Positions 25,936 through 34,602 of a stretch of DNA of 64,000 nucleotides are shown piece after piece; the stretch's first letter is position 1, and every line of letters starts with the position of its first letter. The DNA is from Pelagibacterales bacterium SAG-MED22 (lineage in GTDB: Bacteria > Pseudomonadota > Alphaproteobacteria > Pelagibacterales > Pelagibacteraceae), in NCBI GenBank assembly GCA_014653985.1, contig JACWDT010000004.1, forward strand, positions 1 to 64,000. Reading direction: 5' to 3'. The notes under the pieces are model-generated. The model searched no databases. It was not told the DNA's origin and saw only the letters and a program-made list of their open reading frames with translations. The translations under genes were made by a program, and so were the position numbers.

Positions 25936-26175
25936 TTACTTATCTAATTTATTCGACACCAGTTTAATTAAATCATCGATAGTTTTAGATTCTTTCAATT
26001 TATCAATTGTGATGATAAAATCAAACAATCGATCATATAGGGAAATTATTGAAATGTATGCTAATGAGTCCCATTCATCCATTTTTTCAAGTTCTGTATC
26101 AAGTGAAATTTCTTCCTCTCTTTGTAGAGTAAGTTTAATCTCTTCAAGCAGTTCTTTTTTTGTTATTTTTTTCAT
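25936..26175 (-). CDS. Acyl carrier protein (first of two)
   Basis: This 79-residue acidic helical protein has the phosphopantetheine site EWDSLA, with Ser37 as the expected attachment residue. Length and charge fit a stand-alone ACP, but the sequence is unlike housekeeping AcpP (no DSLDTVEL). It lies three bases from the KAS III-like gene and two from the SDR gene. It probably carries the growing acyl chain in this cassette. A phosphopantetheinyl transferase would have to be supplied from elsewhere in the genome. Confidence 0.85.
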   Translation of the reverse strand: MKKITKKELLEEIKLTLQREEEISLDTELEKMDEWDSLAYISIISLYDRLFDFIITIDKLKESKTIDDLIKLVSNKLDK

Positions 26176-26178
26176 TTT

Positions 26179-27255
26179 TTAACTTTTATAAAATATTACA
26201 TCTGGACAAAAAATTTTTTCTAACTCTAATTGACAAGTTGCCCAAGATAATCCAACTCCAAAACCTGATAATATTAATTTTACTTTTTTAGTGACTACTT
26301 CTTTATTAATAGCATCACAAATAGTGCATGGTATAGATGCGCTACTTTGGTTTCCATATTTTCCTGTAGTTTTAAATGGTGTTTTTTCTATTGGGAACTT
26401 GAGCCTTCTTGCAATATTTGAAATAATATATTTATTAGCCTGATGGAAGATTATATAGTCTATTTCTTTTTCAGTTTTATTTGATATTTTTAAGATTTCT
26501 TTAATAGCTTTTGGTTCTTCTTCGATAGAAAAATTAAATACTTCTGCACCATTCATATATAGGTTATTTAAGAGCCTTTTATCACTAATTTTAAAAACTT
26601 TTTCATCATTAATAATATTTTTTGTTGGTTTTCGGAATGCTCCTTGAGGTTGGATTATAGTATCAAATTTAAGACCATTAGTATGTAAAGAAAAAAATGA
26701 ATTTTGTTCTTCATTTGATTTTATAACTAAAGTAGCTGTACCTGCGTCACCAAATAATGCTGCTACATTAGTATCAAGTGGGTTAACAACTCTACTTAAT
26801 GTGTCACCAACTAAAACTAAAACTTTTTCACAACTATTAGTTTCAACCATCATGTGAGCTAACCACAAACCATAAACATATCCTGAGCATCCTTGATTTA
26901 CATCAAAAGCTGAGCATTCTTTAGGTAAAGCTAACTTTCCATGAAGATAGCTTGCTGTTGCTGGTTGAAAATAATCGGGTGTTTGGGATACAAAAATAAT
27001 TGCACCAATTTTTGATTTATCAACATTCATTTCTTCAAGTAATTTAATAGCTGCAACCTCGCACAAATCTGATGTTGTCGTATCATCTTTTACAATATGT
27101 CTTTTATTTAAACCGATACTTTTTTTAATTCTATCCACTTGCTTGATGTCTCCGTCATATAAAATATCTATTTCATCATCAAGTAATCTAAAATTCTCTG
27201 GCACACACGTAGTTATTCCAGATATTTTTACTTTTTTAAAAGTTGATTTTGTCAT
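26179..27255 (-). CDS. 3-oxoacyl-ACP synthase III-like condensing enzyme
   Basis: This 358-residue thiolase-fold protein has the complete KAS III triad: Cys123 in NQGCSG, His271 in FHQAN and Asn302 in GKYGNQSS. A GDAGTA segment lies near residue 170. FabH condenses acyl-CoA with malonyl-ACP to a 3-ketoacyl-ACP. Its location between ACP and acyl ligase genes in a glycan island argues for a dedicated role rather than membrane fatty acid synthesis. The best-known parallel is the KAS III in the viosamine modification island of Pseudomonas syringae flagellin glycan, which makes a hydroxybutyryl group. The start overlaps the ligase stop by four bases. Confidence 0.9.
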   Translation of the reverse strand: MTKSTFKKVKISGITTCVPENFRLLDDEIDILYDGDIKQVDRIKKSIGLNKRHIVKDDTTTSDLCEVAAIKLLEEMNVDKSKIGAIIFVSQTPDYFQPATASYLHGKLALPKECSAFDVNQGCSGYVYGLWLAHMMVETNSCEKVLVLVGDTLSRVVNPLDTNVAALFGDAGTATLVIKSNEEQNSFFSLHTNGLKFDTIIQPQGAFRKPTKNIINDEKVFKISDKRLLNNLYMNGAEVFNFSIEEEPKAIKEILKISNKTEKEIDYIIFHQANKYIISNIARRLKFPIEKTPFKTTGKYGNQSSASIPCTICDAINKEVVTKKVKLILSGFGVGLSWATCQLELEKIFCPDVIFYKS

Positions 27256-28598
27256 TGTTTTATTCTAAATTTTTTAAATCTTTCACCAAAGTTTGTTTCT
27301 GTAACTATGTTTACTTTTGTTGGAATTTTATAAATAGCTAATTTGTCTTTACAATATTTTCTTATTATCTTTTTAATTTGTCCTGACTCTATTTTATCTT
27401 TAATTACAACATCACAGACAACTGTTTGTCCAGTAATAATATTTTTTTCACCATAAACCAACACATCTTGAATTTCTAGAATTGATAAAATAATCGACTC
27501 TATTTCACTGGGTAAAACTTTTTCTCCACCAACATTTATTACTTCTCTATTTCTACCAATAATTTTTATATATCCATCATCTGCTTCTTCGACTAAATCT
27601 CCTGTTTTAAACCAACCATCATCTGTAAAACTATTCATTGGTGAATTTAAATATCCTAAAACTTGTGTTTTACTTTTTAACCATAGTTCGTTTTCAACTA
27701 TTTTATATTCAAGGTTGGCGTCATCTATTTTCATAAAAGTAGAGTTTGAGGATTTTGAAGATGTATTTGCTATACCCGTTTCACTTGTACCAAATGTTTG
27801 TAAAAATTTAACTTTTGAAAATATTTTCCTTAACCTTTTTAACAAGCTTTCAGGCATGGTTTCTGTCCCATATGTAATCATTCTCAAGCTTGTTAAATCA
27901 TATTTATCATATGAATTATTCATTAAGATTAAATTTAAAAAAGTTGGGGAAGATGGAAGTATCTTAATTTTATAATCTTGAATTAATCTACATATTTCGT
28001 CAGAATTTCTATTTTCTGGAATTATCATTGTGGCCCCTGTTGAAAGTATATTTAAAAGAGTGTTTAATCCTCCTATATGATCAAACATTAAAAACAAAAT
28101 CATATTTATAGATCGAAGTTTTTTATTTTTATAATAATCTACCAAATTATCAAAGTTATGTATCATGGCTTTTGGATTCCCTGTGCTCCCGCTTGAAAAA
28201 AATATCAACCCTGAACAATTTCTATTTTGAAGTGTCCTAATCATTTGATGAAATTCAATTATTTTATGATTATTAACTTTTATTTCATTTTTATATAATA
28301 AAATAGATTTAGTTGAAAATGACTCTTTTATCTTTTTATTGATCTCTTCTTTAATTTTAGAAGTAATTGGAACAATAATATTTTTATTTTGATAAAGTGC
28401 TAATAGTAAAGAAATACTATCAAAAGAATAATCATTTATAATAGAAACTACTTCGCCTGGATTAATTTTATTTTTGATAACTTTTTTTTTTACTCTTTCA
28501 ATATTATTAAATAATTCTTTATAAGTATAAGAATTACTTTTATGGATAATCGCTATTCTATCATCTAATTGATTAAACTTATCTATCAACCAACTCAT
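27252..28598 (-). CDS. ANL-superfamily acyl-CoA/acyl-ACP ligase
   Basis: The 448-residue adenylate-forming enzyme shows the phosphate loop FSSGSTGNPKAM near residue 133, QTFGTSETG near 265 and GWFKTGDLVE near 325. A C-terminal lobe includes the hinge after GRNREVINVGGEKV. These enzymes activate a carboxylic acid with ATP and transfer it to a thiol. In this setting it may load an acyl group onto one of the two ACPs. It is slightly shorter than typical (about 500) and its substrate cannot be inferred. Both flanking genes are coupled to it with overlap or a two-base gap. Confidence 0.87.
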   Translation of the reverse strand: MSWLIDKFNQLDDRIAIIHKSNSYTYKELFNNIERVKKKVIKNKINPGEVVSIINDYSFDSISLLLALYQNKNIIVPITSKIKEEINKKIKESFSTKSILLYKNEIKVNNHKIIEFHQMIRTLQNRNCSGLIFFSSGSTGNPKAMIHNFDNLVDYYKNKKLRSINMILFLMFDHIGGLNTLLNILSTGATMIIPENRNSDEICRLIQDYKIKILPSSPTFLNLILMNNSYDKYDLTSLRMITYGTETMPESLLKRLRKIFSKVKFLQTFGTSETGIANTSSKSSNSTFMKIDDANLEYKIVENELWLKSKTQVLGYLNSPMNSFTDDGWFKTGDLVEEADDGYIKIIGRNREVINVGGEKVLPSEIESIILSILEIQDVLVYGEKNIITGQTVVCDVVIKDKIESGQIKKIIRKYCKDKLAIYKIPTKVNIVTETNFGERFKKFRIKQ

Positions 28599-28600
28599 CG

Positions 28601-29302
28601 TTAATTATGAATGCCACCTAAATAGATAATTTGACCCGTTATAAATTCACTTTTTTCATCAATAAAAAAATCTATAATATTTTTTATGTCTTCAAAAGTT
28701 CCAAATCTTTTAATAGCCTGTTTATTTAGCAAATCTCTTATTTTATCTTTTGGAATAGTTTTTATTAAGTCTGTTTCGATTGGTGTTGGCCCAATAGCAT
28801 TTACAGTTATGTTGTAAGGTGCAATTTCTTTAGAAATTGTTTGAGTAAAATTTTCAATAGCAGATTTACTAGCAGCGTAAATAGCCTCACCTTCAAGTCT
28901 TAATGCACTTGCAACAGTCGTAAAATTTATTATTCTACCATATTTTTGTTTCATCATGATTTTAGAAACTTCTCGCGAAAATATAAAAGTTCCCAAAAAA
29001 TTAGTATTGAATATATTGTGAACTGTATCGCTTGAGGTCGTTAAAAAATGGTTCATTGAGGCAATACCTGCATTATTTAATAAAATATCAATCCTGTTAA
29101 ATTCTTTTTTCATGTCTCTAATCATTTTAACAACATTTTTTTCATTGCTAACATCTAGCTCATAATGTCTATAGTTAGTTTTATTGATAGTGCTTGATCC
29201 TCTGCTACATCCAATAACATTAAAATCTAAGCTGAGGTAGTATTCTGCTAATTTTTTACCAATACCCTTTCTGGTCCCAGTTATCAAAATTGTTTTTTTC
29301 AT
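28601..29302 (-). CDS. SDR-family 3-oxoacyl-ACP reductase-like protein
   Basis: This 233-residue short-chain dehydrogenase has TGTRKGIGKK near residue 8, LLNNAGIA near 75, YAASKSA with the catalytic YxxxK and a C-terminal TGQIIYLGG ending. These features are closest to FabG-type reductases. It lies one base after an ACP gene and two bases before the ligase gene. Two SDRs and two ACPs in one cassette suggest more than one reduction or two parallel carriers. The second SDR (25181) could serve a different step. Confidence 0.87.
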   Translation of the reverse strand: MKKTILITGTRKGIGKKLAEYYLSLDFNVIGCSRGSSTINKTNYRHYELDVSNEKNVVKMIRDMKKEFNRIDILLNNAGIASMNHFLTTSSDTVHNIFNTNFLGTFIFSREVSKIMMKQKYGRIINFTTVASALRLEGEAIYAASKSAIENFTQTISKEIAPYNITVNAIGPTPIETDLIKTIPKDKIRDLLNKQAIKRFGTFEDIKNIIDFFIDEKSEFITGQIIYLGGIHN

Positions 29303-29303
29303 T

Positions 29304-29600
29304 TTACTTTTTTTCTTCTAAAATCTTTTGAATATATACTGTCAATGACAATATATTTCTAAAGGGAGAAGTCCTTTGACTCATGGCTTTTTCATTCGCT
29401 AAGACTATATCCTTTCGAAATTCATCTGAAATTCTATCTTCTAAATCTGTGATGAACATAACAAGAGCAACACTATCTAAAGCTTCATTTGATCCATATA
29501 TTTTTGTATCTTCTGTTGGATTATTAAGTGTTTTATTTTTAAGATCTTCATTTAGTGAGGCCAATACTTCAATTATTATTTTTTTTATTTTATTTTTCAT
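29304..29600 (-). CDS. Acyl carrier protein (second of two)
   Basis: The 98-residue protein has the ACP fold pattern with a site EALDSVALVMF, in which Ser43 would carry phosphopantetheine. It diverges from the other ACP in this cassette, so the two probably serve different enzymes and did not arise by recent duplication. It is one base from both neighbours. The upstream neighbour is a PhyH-type oxygenase, so this ACP could present an acyl chain for hydroxylation. Confidence 0.83.
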   Translation of the reverse strand: MKNKIKKIIIEVLASLNEDLKNKTLNNPTEDTKIYGSNEALDSVALVMFITDLEDRISDEFRKDIVLANEKAMSQRTSPFRNILSLTVYIQKILEEKK

Positions 29601-29601
29601 T

Positions 29602-30453
29602 TTATTTTCTTAAATTTTGAATGTTAATAATTTTTTGTAATTTTTTAGCTTTATTTTTCCAATAAATAACTCTTTGCACCCTAGAATTAGAAAAAATGTT
29701 ACTATTAATAGACCTTCCAGTTGAGCCAGTATCAAAAGGAAATTTGTTTTTATTTTTATTTTTTCCAATTATTACAAATTTAGTAGAAGGTTCATTTGCA
29801 TCCTGTATATGGATTTCTAGATAAACTCTATCTTTCATATTAAAATTTTTACCTGATTCATGCCACAAACTTGAATGCATAATTAATACATCTCCAATTT
29901 CTAAATCTGGACAAATTTTTATAAAATTTTTAGTAATTTTTTTTGAAATTTCTCCAGTATCTGCCAAATATCCAAACTTATGTGTAGATGGATAAAGTAC
30001 CATGCCCCCATTTAAAGAGTTATTATTTGTTAAACATATAAATAATGAATATCTATCAAATGTCCCAATTTGATAACCTACATCTTGATGACAAAAAACT
30101 GGAGCAGAATTAATTTTATCTTTTTTTACTATTCTAAAATAATCAGAGCCAACGTTACCTTTGTAAAAATTCTTAACAACCTTTTTTAACTGTGATTCTT
30201 TTAGAAAATTTTTAAAAAAATTCAGTTGGTCAACCCTAACTTCCACTGGATGAGTTTTTGTTTTGCTTATTTTTTTGTTACGTAAGTATAGATTATAATT
30301 TGAACTATATTTCTCTATAGTTTCTTTTTTAAAAGCGTTTTTTAGAACTAAAAAACCTAATTCACTCAATATTTTGTGGTCTACTTTTGAGGCCATGTGA
30401 TGATTTTTTTTTAAGTAATTGCTAACTTTAGGTAAAAAATTATTCTTTTGCAT
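29602..30453 (-). CDS. Phytanoyl-CoA dioxygenase (PhyH)-family oxygenase
   Basis: This 283-residue member of the Fe(II)/2-oxoglutarate oxygenase superfamily has the HxD iron site in VFCHQDVGYQIG near residue 118. The distal histidine lies in LWHESGKN near 193 and the 2OG-binding arginine in KDRVYLE just after. PhyH-type enzymes hydroxylate acyl-CoA, acyl-ACP or small molecules. As first gene of the acyl cassette, next to an ACP, a hydroxylated acyl product is plausible. A gap of about 130 bases separates it from the upstream sugar transferase gene. Confidence 0.83.
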   Translation of the reverse strand: MQKNNFLPKVSNYLKKNHHMASKVDHKILSELGFLVLKNAFKKETIEKYSSNYNLYLRNKKISKTKTHPVEVRVDQLNFFKNFLKESQLKKVVKNFYKGNVGSDYFRIVKKDKINSAPVFCHQDVGYQIGTFDRYSLFICLTNNNSLNGGMVLYPSTHKFGYLADTGEISKKITKNFIKICPDLEIGDVLIMHSSLWHESGKNFNMKDRVYLEIHIQDANEPSTKFVIIGKNKNKNKFPFDTGSTGRSINSNIFSNSRVQRVIYWKNKAKKLQKIINIQNLRK

Positions 30454-30580
30454 ATTTGAGGTTTAACATTAAAACTATCATCAATATAATTAAAATATTC
30501 TTAACACTTAATATCTTCAAATAACAGCTGTACTGTCTCTTTTTTTAAATTAAATAAAGTAATAAATAGCAAATTTTATT

Positions 30581-31195
30581 TTAATGATCATCTTTATCTC
30601 CTTTAAAAAGAGGCATAGTTGGATCTTTTTTACTATAGACAGCTCCCTGTCTTTTGATCACTTTATTAATTGTCTTAAAGAAAATCTTTATGTCTAGCAA
30701 AATTGATTTATTATCAACATACCATATATCTAAATCAAATCTTTTTTTCCAACTAATTGTATTTCTTCCATTAATTTGTGCCCATCCAGTAATTCCAGGT
30801 TTAATTTCGTGACGTCTAGCCTGGTGAGCATTATATAAGGGCAAGTATTGTTCCAGTAATGGTCGTGGACCAATTAAGCTCATATCACCTTTTACCACAT
30901 TCCATAAACTTGGTAATTCATCCAAGCTTGAAAATCTTAAAGAATTGCCAAACTTAGTAAATCTATTCTTATCGGATTCTAGAATTTTATTTTTATCTGT
31001 CTCTTCATTCATTGTTCTAAATTTATATAGAGTAAATATTTTTCTATTTAATCCTATCCGACGCTGCTTGAAAATCACAGATGGTCCTAACTTAATCCTA
31101 ATTAATAATGCAATTGTCATCATTATAGGAGATAAAAATACTAGTATAATTAATGTTATAATTAATTCAAAAATTCTTTTAAATAAATTAAACAT
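30581..31195 (-). CDS. PglC-type initiating phosphosugar transferase
   Basis: The start at 31195 is preferred over 31234 because the protein then begins MFNLFKRIFELI, directly before the membrane hairpin, as in PglC. The product has about 204 residues: a reentrant hydrophobic helix, KFRTMNEETDKN near residue 58, LDELPSLWNVVKGDMSLIGPRP near 85 and the C-terminal RNTISWKKRFDLDIWYVDNKS close to Campylobacter PglC. Such monotopic enzymes move a phosphosugar from UDP-sugar (often diacetylbacillosamine) to undecaprenyl phosphate, starting repeat-unit assembly. The start overlaps the upstream glycosyltransferase by eight bases. Confidence 0.9.
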   Translation of the reverse strand: MFNLFKRIFELIITLIILVFLSPIMMTIALLIRIKLGPSVIFKQRRIGLNRKIFTLYKFRTMNEETDKNKILESDKNRFTKFGNSLRFSSLDELPSLWNVVKGDMSLIGPRPLLEQYLPLYNAHQARRHEIKPGITGWAQINGRNTISWKKRFDLDIWYVDNKSILLDIKIFFKTINKVIKRQGAVYSKKDPTMPLFKGDKDDH

Positions 31196-32339
31196 GGTGT
31201 TTATTAAACAAAATACTAAATATCTTATAAACAAAATTTTCTATAGAATAATAATTTCGATCTACAGATTTCTTATTGAAAGTTAGTCCATTTTCAATTT
31301 TAAAAAAAGTGTCCACAATGTCTTTAATTTGGGGTGGAATGTTAATTCCATAATTATTGTTCTTAACCCATTTAGCTACACTTGTATGTTCAGAGCATAT
31401 TGATAATATCTTTGATCCACAAGATAAGTATGAAGATGTTTTGCTAGGAAACGCATATTTTGTTACCTCATCTTCTATTGGTAATAATGCCCACTCATAT
31501 TGTGTAGTTAAGTCATTAGCAATATTCATATCTATTAATCCAGTATATTTTATATTTTTATATTCTCTGGATAATTTACGAATTTCATTGAAATATATAC
31601 CTTCTCCAATAAATAAAAAAGGTAGGGTACCTCCTTTTTCTTTATAATCTTTAATACTTTTTAAAAGTAATGGAATTCTTTGTAATCTTCCAGCATTACC
31701 TAAAAAAACAAATCCTGGAATTTTATTCTTTATGTTATCAACAATATTAGCGGTGGGGTTATCCACAAGATAAATATGAGATTTTGTTTTTGATCTATCT
31801 AAGATTTCATTTCTCATTGTTTCGTTGATAGTAATAATGCTTGATGCATTACGAATCACAACCCCGTCTATTTTTTTAAAGAAGGCAAGAATTATAGAGT
31901 TTAATTTTATTATTTTTTTTCCAGCTTCAGGATGTATGTCTTGGAGATGATATACGTAGGATGATCTAAATATTTTTGAATACAAAAATACTACAAATGG
32001 GATTAATAAAGGGGGATCTGTGGATACATAAATATTTTTTGGTCGAGTAAGTATTAAGCTCCAAATAACCCAAAATGTGAAAATCAATAGATCAAAAATA
32101 CGATAATACATATTGGTAGAAGAGTTACTTCTTGAAATACATGCTTTGAAATTAGCCCCTTTTCCTCTTCCACTTTCTTCACTAATCCGATCTAAATTCT
32201 TGGAAGACTGAGATATAATAACAACACTTTTATTATTATTAATAGTTTTTTCACCCAACTGAAGCAATGACTCTCCTATAGTTAAGCCAGTAGGCCAAAA
32301 ACTTCGGTTTATAATTGCTAAGTCATGTCGTTTGAACAT
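31188..32339 (-). CDS. GT4 glycosyltransferase, WbuB-like
   Basis: The ATG at 32339 overlaps the fnlC stop (TGATG) and is preferred over a TTG four codons upstream. The protein has about 383 residues in two Rossmann domains, with FLGNAGRLQRIP near residue 215 and LTTQYEWALLPIEDEV near 290. Its place directly after fnlA-fnlB-fnlC and before the initiating transferase matches known L-FucNAc loci, where a WbuB/WbjE-type enzyme adds FucNAc as the second sugar. Acceptor and donor are inferred from this order, not from sequence. Confidence 0.83.
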   Translation of the reverse strand: MFKRHDLAIINRSFWPTGLTIGESLLQLGEKTINNNKSVVIISQSSKNLDRISEESGRGKGANFKACISRSNSSTNMYYRIFDLLIFTFWVIWSLILTRPKNIYVSTDPPLLIPFVVFLYSKIFRSSYVYHLQDIHPEAGKKIIKLNSIILAFFKKIDGVVIRNASSIITINETMRNEILDRSKTKSHIYLVDNPTANIVDNIKNKIPGFVFLGNAGRLQRIPLLLKSIKDYKEKGGTLPFLFIGEGIYFNEIRKLSREYKNIKYTGLIDMNIANDLTTQYEWALLPIEDEVTKYAFPSKTSSYLSCGSKILSICSEHTSVAKWVKNNNYGINIPPQIKDIVDTFFKIENGLTFNKKSVDRNYYSIENFVYKIFSILFNKHHV

Positions 32340-33475
32340 CACTTTTTCCAAACTTTTCTATTTACATAATCAGTATAACTATGAATAATTCTTAAAATTT
32401 TTTCACTTACATTTGGTATATCATAATCTTTTACTAACGATAATTTTCTATTATTAGCATGAGGTTGTTTTTGTAATATTGCTAGGCCTTGTCGAATTCT
32501 ATCAATTTCTAATCCCACCATCATAACTGAAGTTTCTTCCATGCCTTCAGGACGTTCATGTGCTTCACGAATATTTAATGCTGGAAAATTTAAAATTGAA
32601 GACTCTTCTGTAATAGTTCCACTATCAGAAAGAACTGCTGTGGCATTTATTTGTAAATTTATATAATCATGGAAACCTAACGGCTTAATAATATTTATTT
32701 TTGAGTGAAATTTTTTATTTGTAAATTTTATACGTTTATGTGTTCGCGGGTGTGTTGATATAATAACTGGTAAATTGTACTCCTCTGCTAACATATTTAT
32801 AATCTTAATAATTTTATCAAAGTTAACGTCTGAATCTATATTTTCCTCTCTATGTGTGCTGATAACAAAGTATTTATTTTTTTTTAATCTAAGTTTAGAA
32901 ATAATTTTTGATTTTTTAATTTGTGGTAAGTAATAATTTAAAACTTCGAGCATAGGACTTCCTGTTTTAATAATTTGATCTGGTGGAATTCCCTCATTTA
33001 GAAGATATTCTCGTGCGATAGAACTATATGGTAAATTGATATCAGCAACATGATCTACAATTTTACGATTAATCTCCTCTGGGACACGTTGATCAAAACA
33101 ACGATTTCCTGCTTCCATATGAAATATAGGTATTTTTCGTCTTTTGGCTGGAATTACTGATAAACAACTATTAGTGTCGCCCAAAACTAGCAAAGCATCA
33201 GGCTTTACTTTTTTTAATACCTCATCAACTAAAAATATAATACTTCCAATAGTGTTAGCAACACTTTTGCTTTTTTTTGTACTATTTAAAAAAAAATCTG
33301 GTTTTCTTATTTTTAAGTCCTTAAAAAAAATTTGATTAAGCTCATAGTCATAATTTTGTCCTGTATGAATTAAAATATGATCACAATATTTCTCTAAAAC
33401 TGAAAAAACCCTAGATAGCCTTATAACTTCTGGCCTTGTTCCAACAATAGATACAACTTTAACTTTTTTTTTCAT
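32339..33475 (-). CDS. fnlC: UDP-sugar C2-epimerase of the FnlC/WbjD/CapG type
   Basis: This 378-residue member of the UDP-GlcNAc 2-epimerase family starts with IVGTRPEVIRL and has GDTNSC near residue 100, FHMEAGNRCFDQRVPEE near 125 and SDSGTITEES near 285. Alone it could be WecB. Placed after FnlA and FnlB homologues it is best read as the last enzyme of UDP-N-acetyl-L-fucosamine synthesis, inverting C2 of UDP-N-acetyl-L-pneumosamine. Its start overlaps the fnlB stop by four bases. Confidence 0.88.
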   Translation of the reverse strand: MKKKVKVVSIVGTRPEVIRLSRVFSVLEKYCDHILIHTGQNYDYELNQIFFKDLKIRKPDFFLNSTKKSKSVANTIGSIIFLVDEVLKKVKPDALLVLGDTNSCLSVIPAKRRKIPIFHMEAGNRCFDQRVPEEINRKIVDHVADINLPYSSIAREYLLNEGIPPDQIIKTGSPMLEVLNYYLPQIKKSKIISKLRLKKNKYFVISTHREENIDSDVNFDKIIKIINMLAEEYNLPVIISTHPRTHKRIKFTNKKFHSKINIIKPLGFHDYINLQINATAVLSDSGTITEESSILNFPALNIREAHERPEGMEETSVMMVGLEIDRIRQGLAILQKQPHANNRKLSLVKDYDIPNVSEKILRIIHSYTDYVNRKVWKK

Positions 33476-34587
33476 ATTTTATTTATAAATGTATCTGGTT
33501 TTGAATGATCAAAAATTTCATTTGCCCAAATCATAACAGTTATCTCTACTTTTCCAATGTTTGTAATATTATGAGCCCAACCCGGTACACTTTCAACAAT
33601 CTCAGGTTTATCACCATTTACTTCTATTTCATATTTTTCATGTGTATCTAAATTATAAAACTTAAATCGAGCATTTCCATTAATAACTAAAAACTTTTCA
33701 GTTTTACTATGATGATAGTGATCACCTCTAGTAACATTGGGTAAAATAGTAAAACATGAAAATTGACCACAATCTGGGGTTTTTATCATTTCTATAAAAC
33801 TTCCTCTTTGATCACTATGTGCTCTAACTGGATAAGAAAATTGATCTTGAGGTAAATAGCTAATGTATGTTGAGTATAATGCCCTTACAAATCCTTTTCC
33901 GACACGTTCTAATATATTTGAATTTCGTATTTCTTTAAAAGCATAAATTTGTTTTGCAAGGTTTCCAACTGTAATTTTGTATAATGGATTTACTGTTTGA
34001 TATTTATTAATTTTTGATATTTTTTTAAAATTATCCATAAGCATAATAAAGTCAGAAATAACATCATCAATATAAACAAGATTAATTAAATTTTTAGGAT
34101 TATTAATATTTATAGGAATATCTCTAATAATATTATAACAAAACGTTGCTACAACTGAATTATAATTTGGTTTACACCATTTGCCAAAAATATTGGGCAA
34201 TCTATAAATATAAACTGGAACATTATGCTCTTTTTTTAGATTAAAAAGTAAATTTTCTGCTTTATTTTTGCTTACCCCGTAAGGATTATTTAAATTAGCT
34301 TGGACTGATGACGAATAAATGACTGGAATTTTTTTATTTGTTTTTCGTATTGCCTCACAAAGTTCATAAGTTAAAATTTCATTGCCTGTTATAAAATCAT
34401 TTAAATTTTTAGATCGGTTAACACCTGCTAAATGAAAAATAAAATCAACTTTATCTACTAAATCTACTAATTCAGAAATTTTATTTTTTTTTGAAAATTT
34501 AAAAATTTCAATATCAGATCTATCTTTTAAAAAAATTTTAAGATTTTTTGCAATAAAGCCATTCTCTCCAGTAATTAAAACTTTCAT
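33472..34587 (-). CDS. fnlB: Bifunctional NDP-sugar epimerase/reductase with cupin domain (CapF/WbjC type)
   Basis: This 371-residue protein has an SDR N-domain (about 1-245) with ITGENGFIAKN and a C-terminal cupin with FTILPNVTRGDHYHHSKTEK near residue 285. The fusion is specific for CapF/WbjC/FnlB, where the cupin epimerises and the SDR reduces the FnlA product in UDP-L-FucNAc synthesis. The histidine cluster in the cupin is the likely zinc site. It lies between fnlA (15-base gap) and fnlC (overlap), the conserved order. Confidence 0.92.
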   Translation of the reverse strand: MKVLITGENGFIAKNLKIFLKDRSDIEIFKFSKKNKISELVDLVDKVDFIFHLAGVNRSKNLNDFITGNEILTYELCEAIRKTNKKIPVIYSSSVQANLNNPYGVSKNKAENLLFNLKKEHNVPVYIYRLPNIFGKWCKPNYNSVVATFCYNIIRDIPININNPKNLINLVYIDDVISDFIMLMDNFKKISKINKYQTVNPLYKITVGNLAKQIYAFKEIRNSNILERVGKGFVRALYSTYISYLPQDQFSYPVRAHSDQRGSFIEMIKTPDCGQFSCFTILPNVTRGDHYHHSKTEKFLVINGNARFKFYNLDTHEKYEIEVNGDKPEIVESVPGWAHNITNIGKVEITVMIWANEIFDHSKPDTFINKI

Positions 34588-34602
34588 ACATTAAGCTTTA
34601 GT

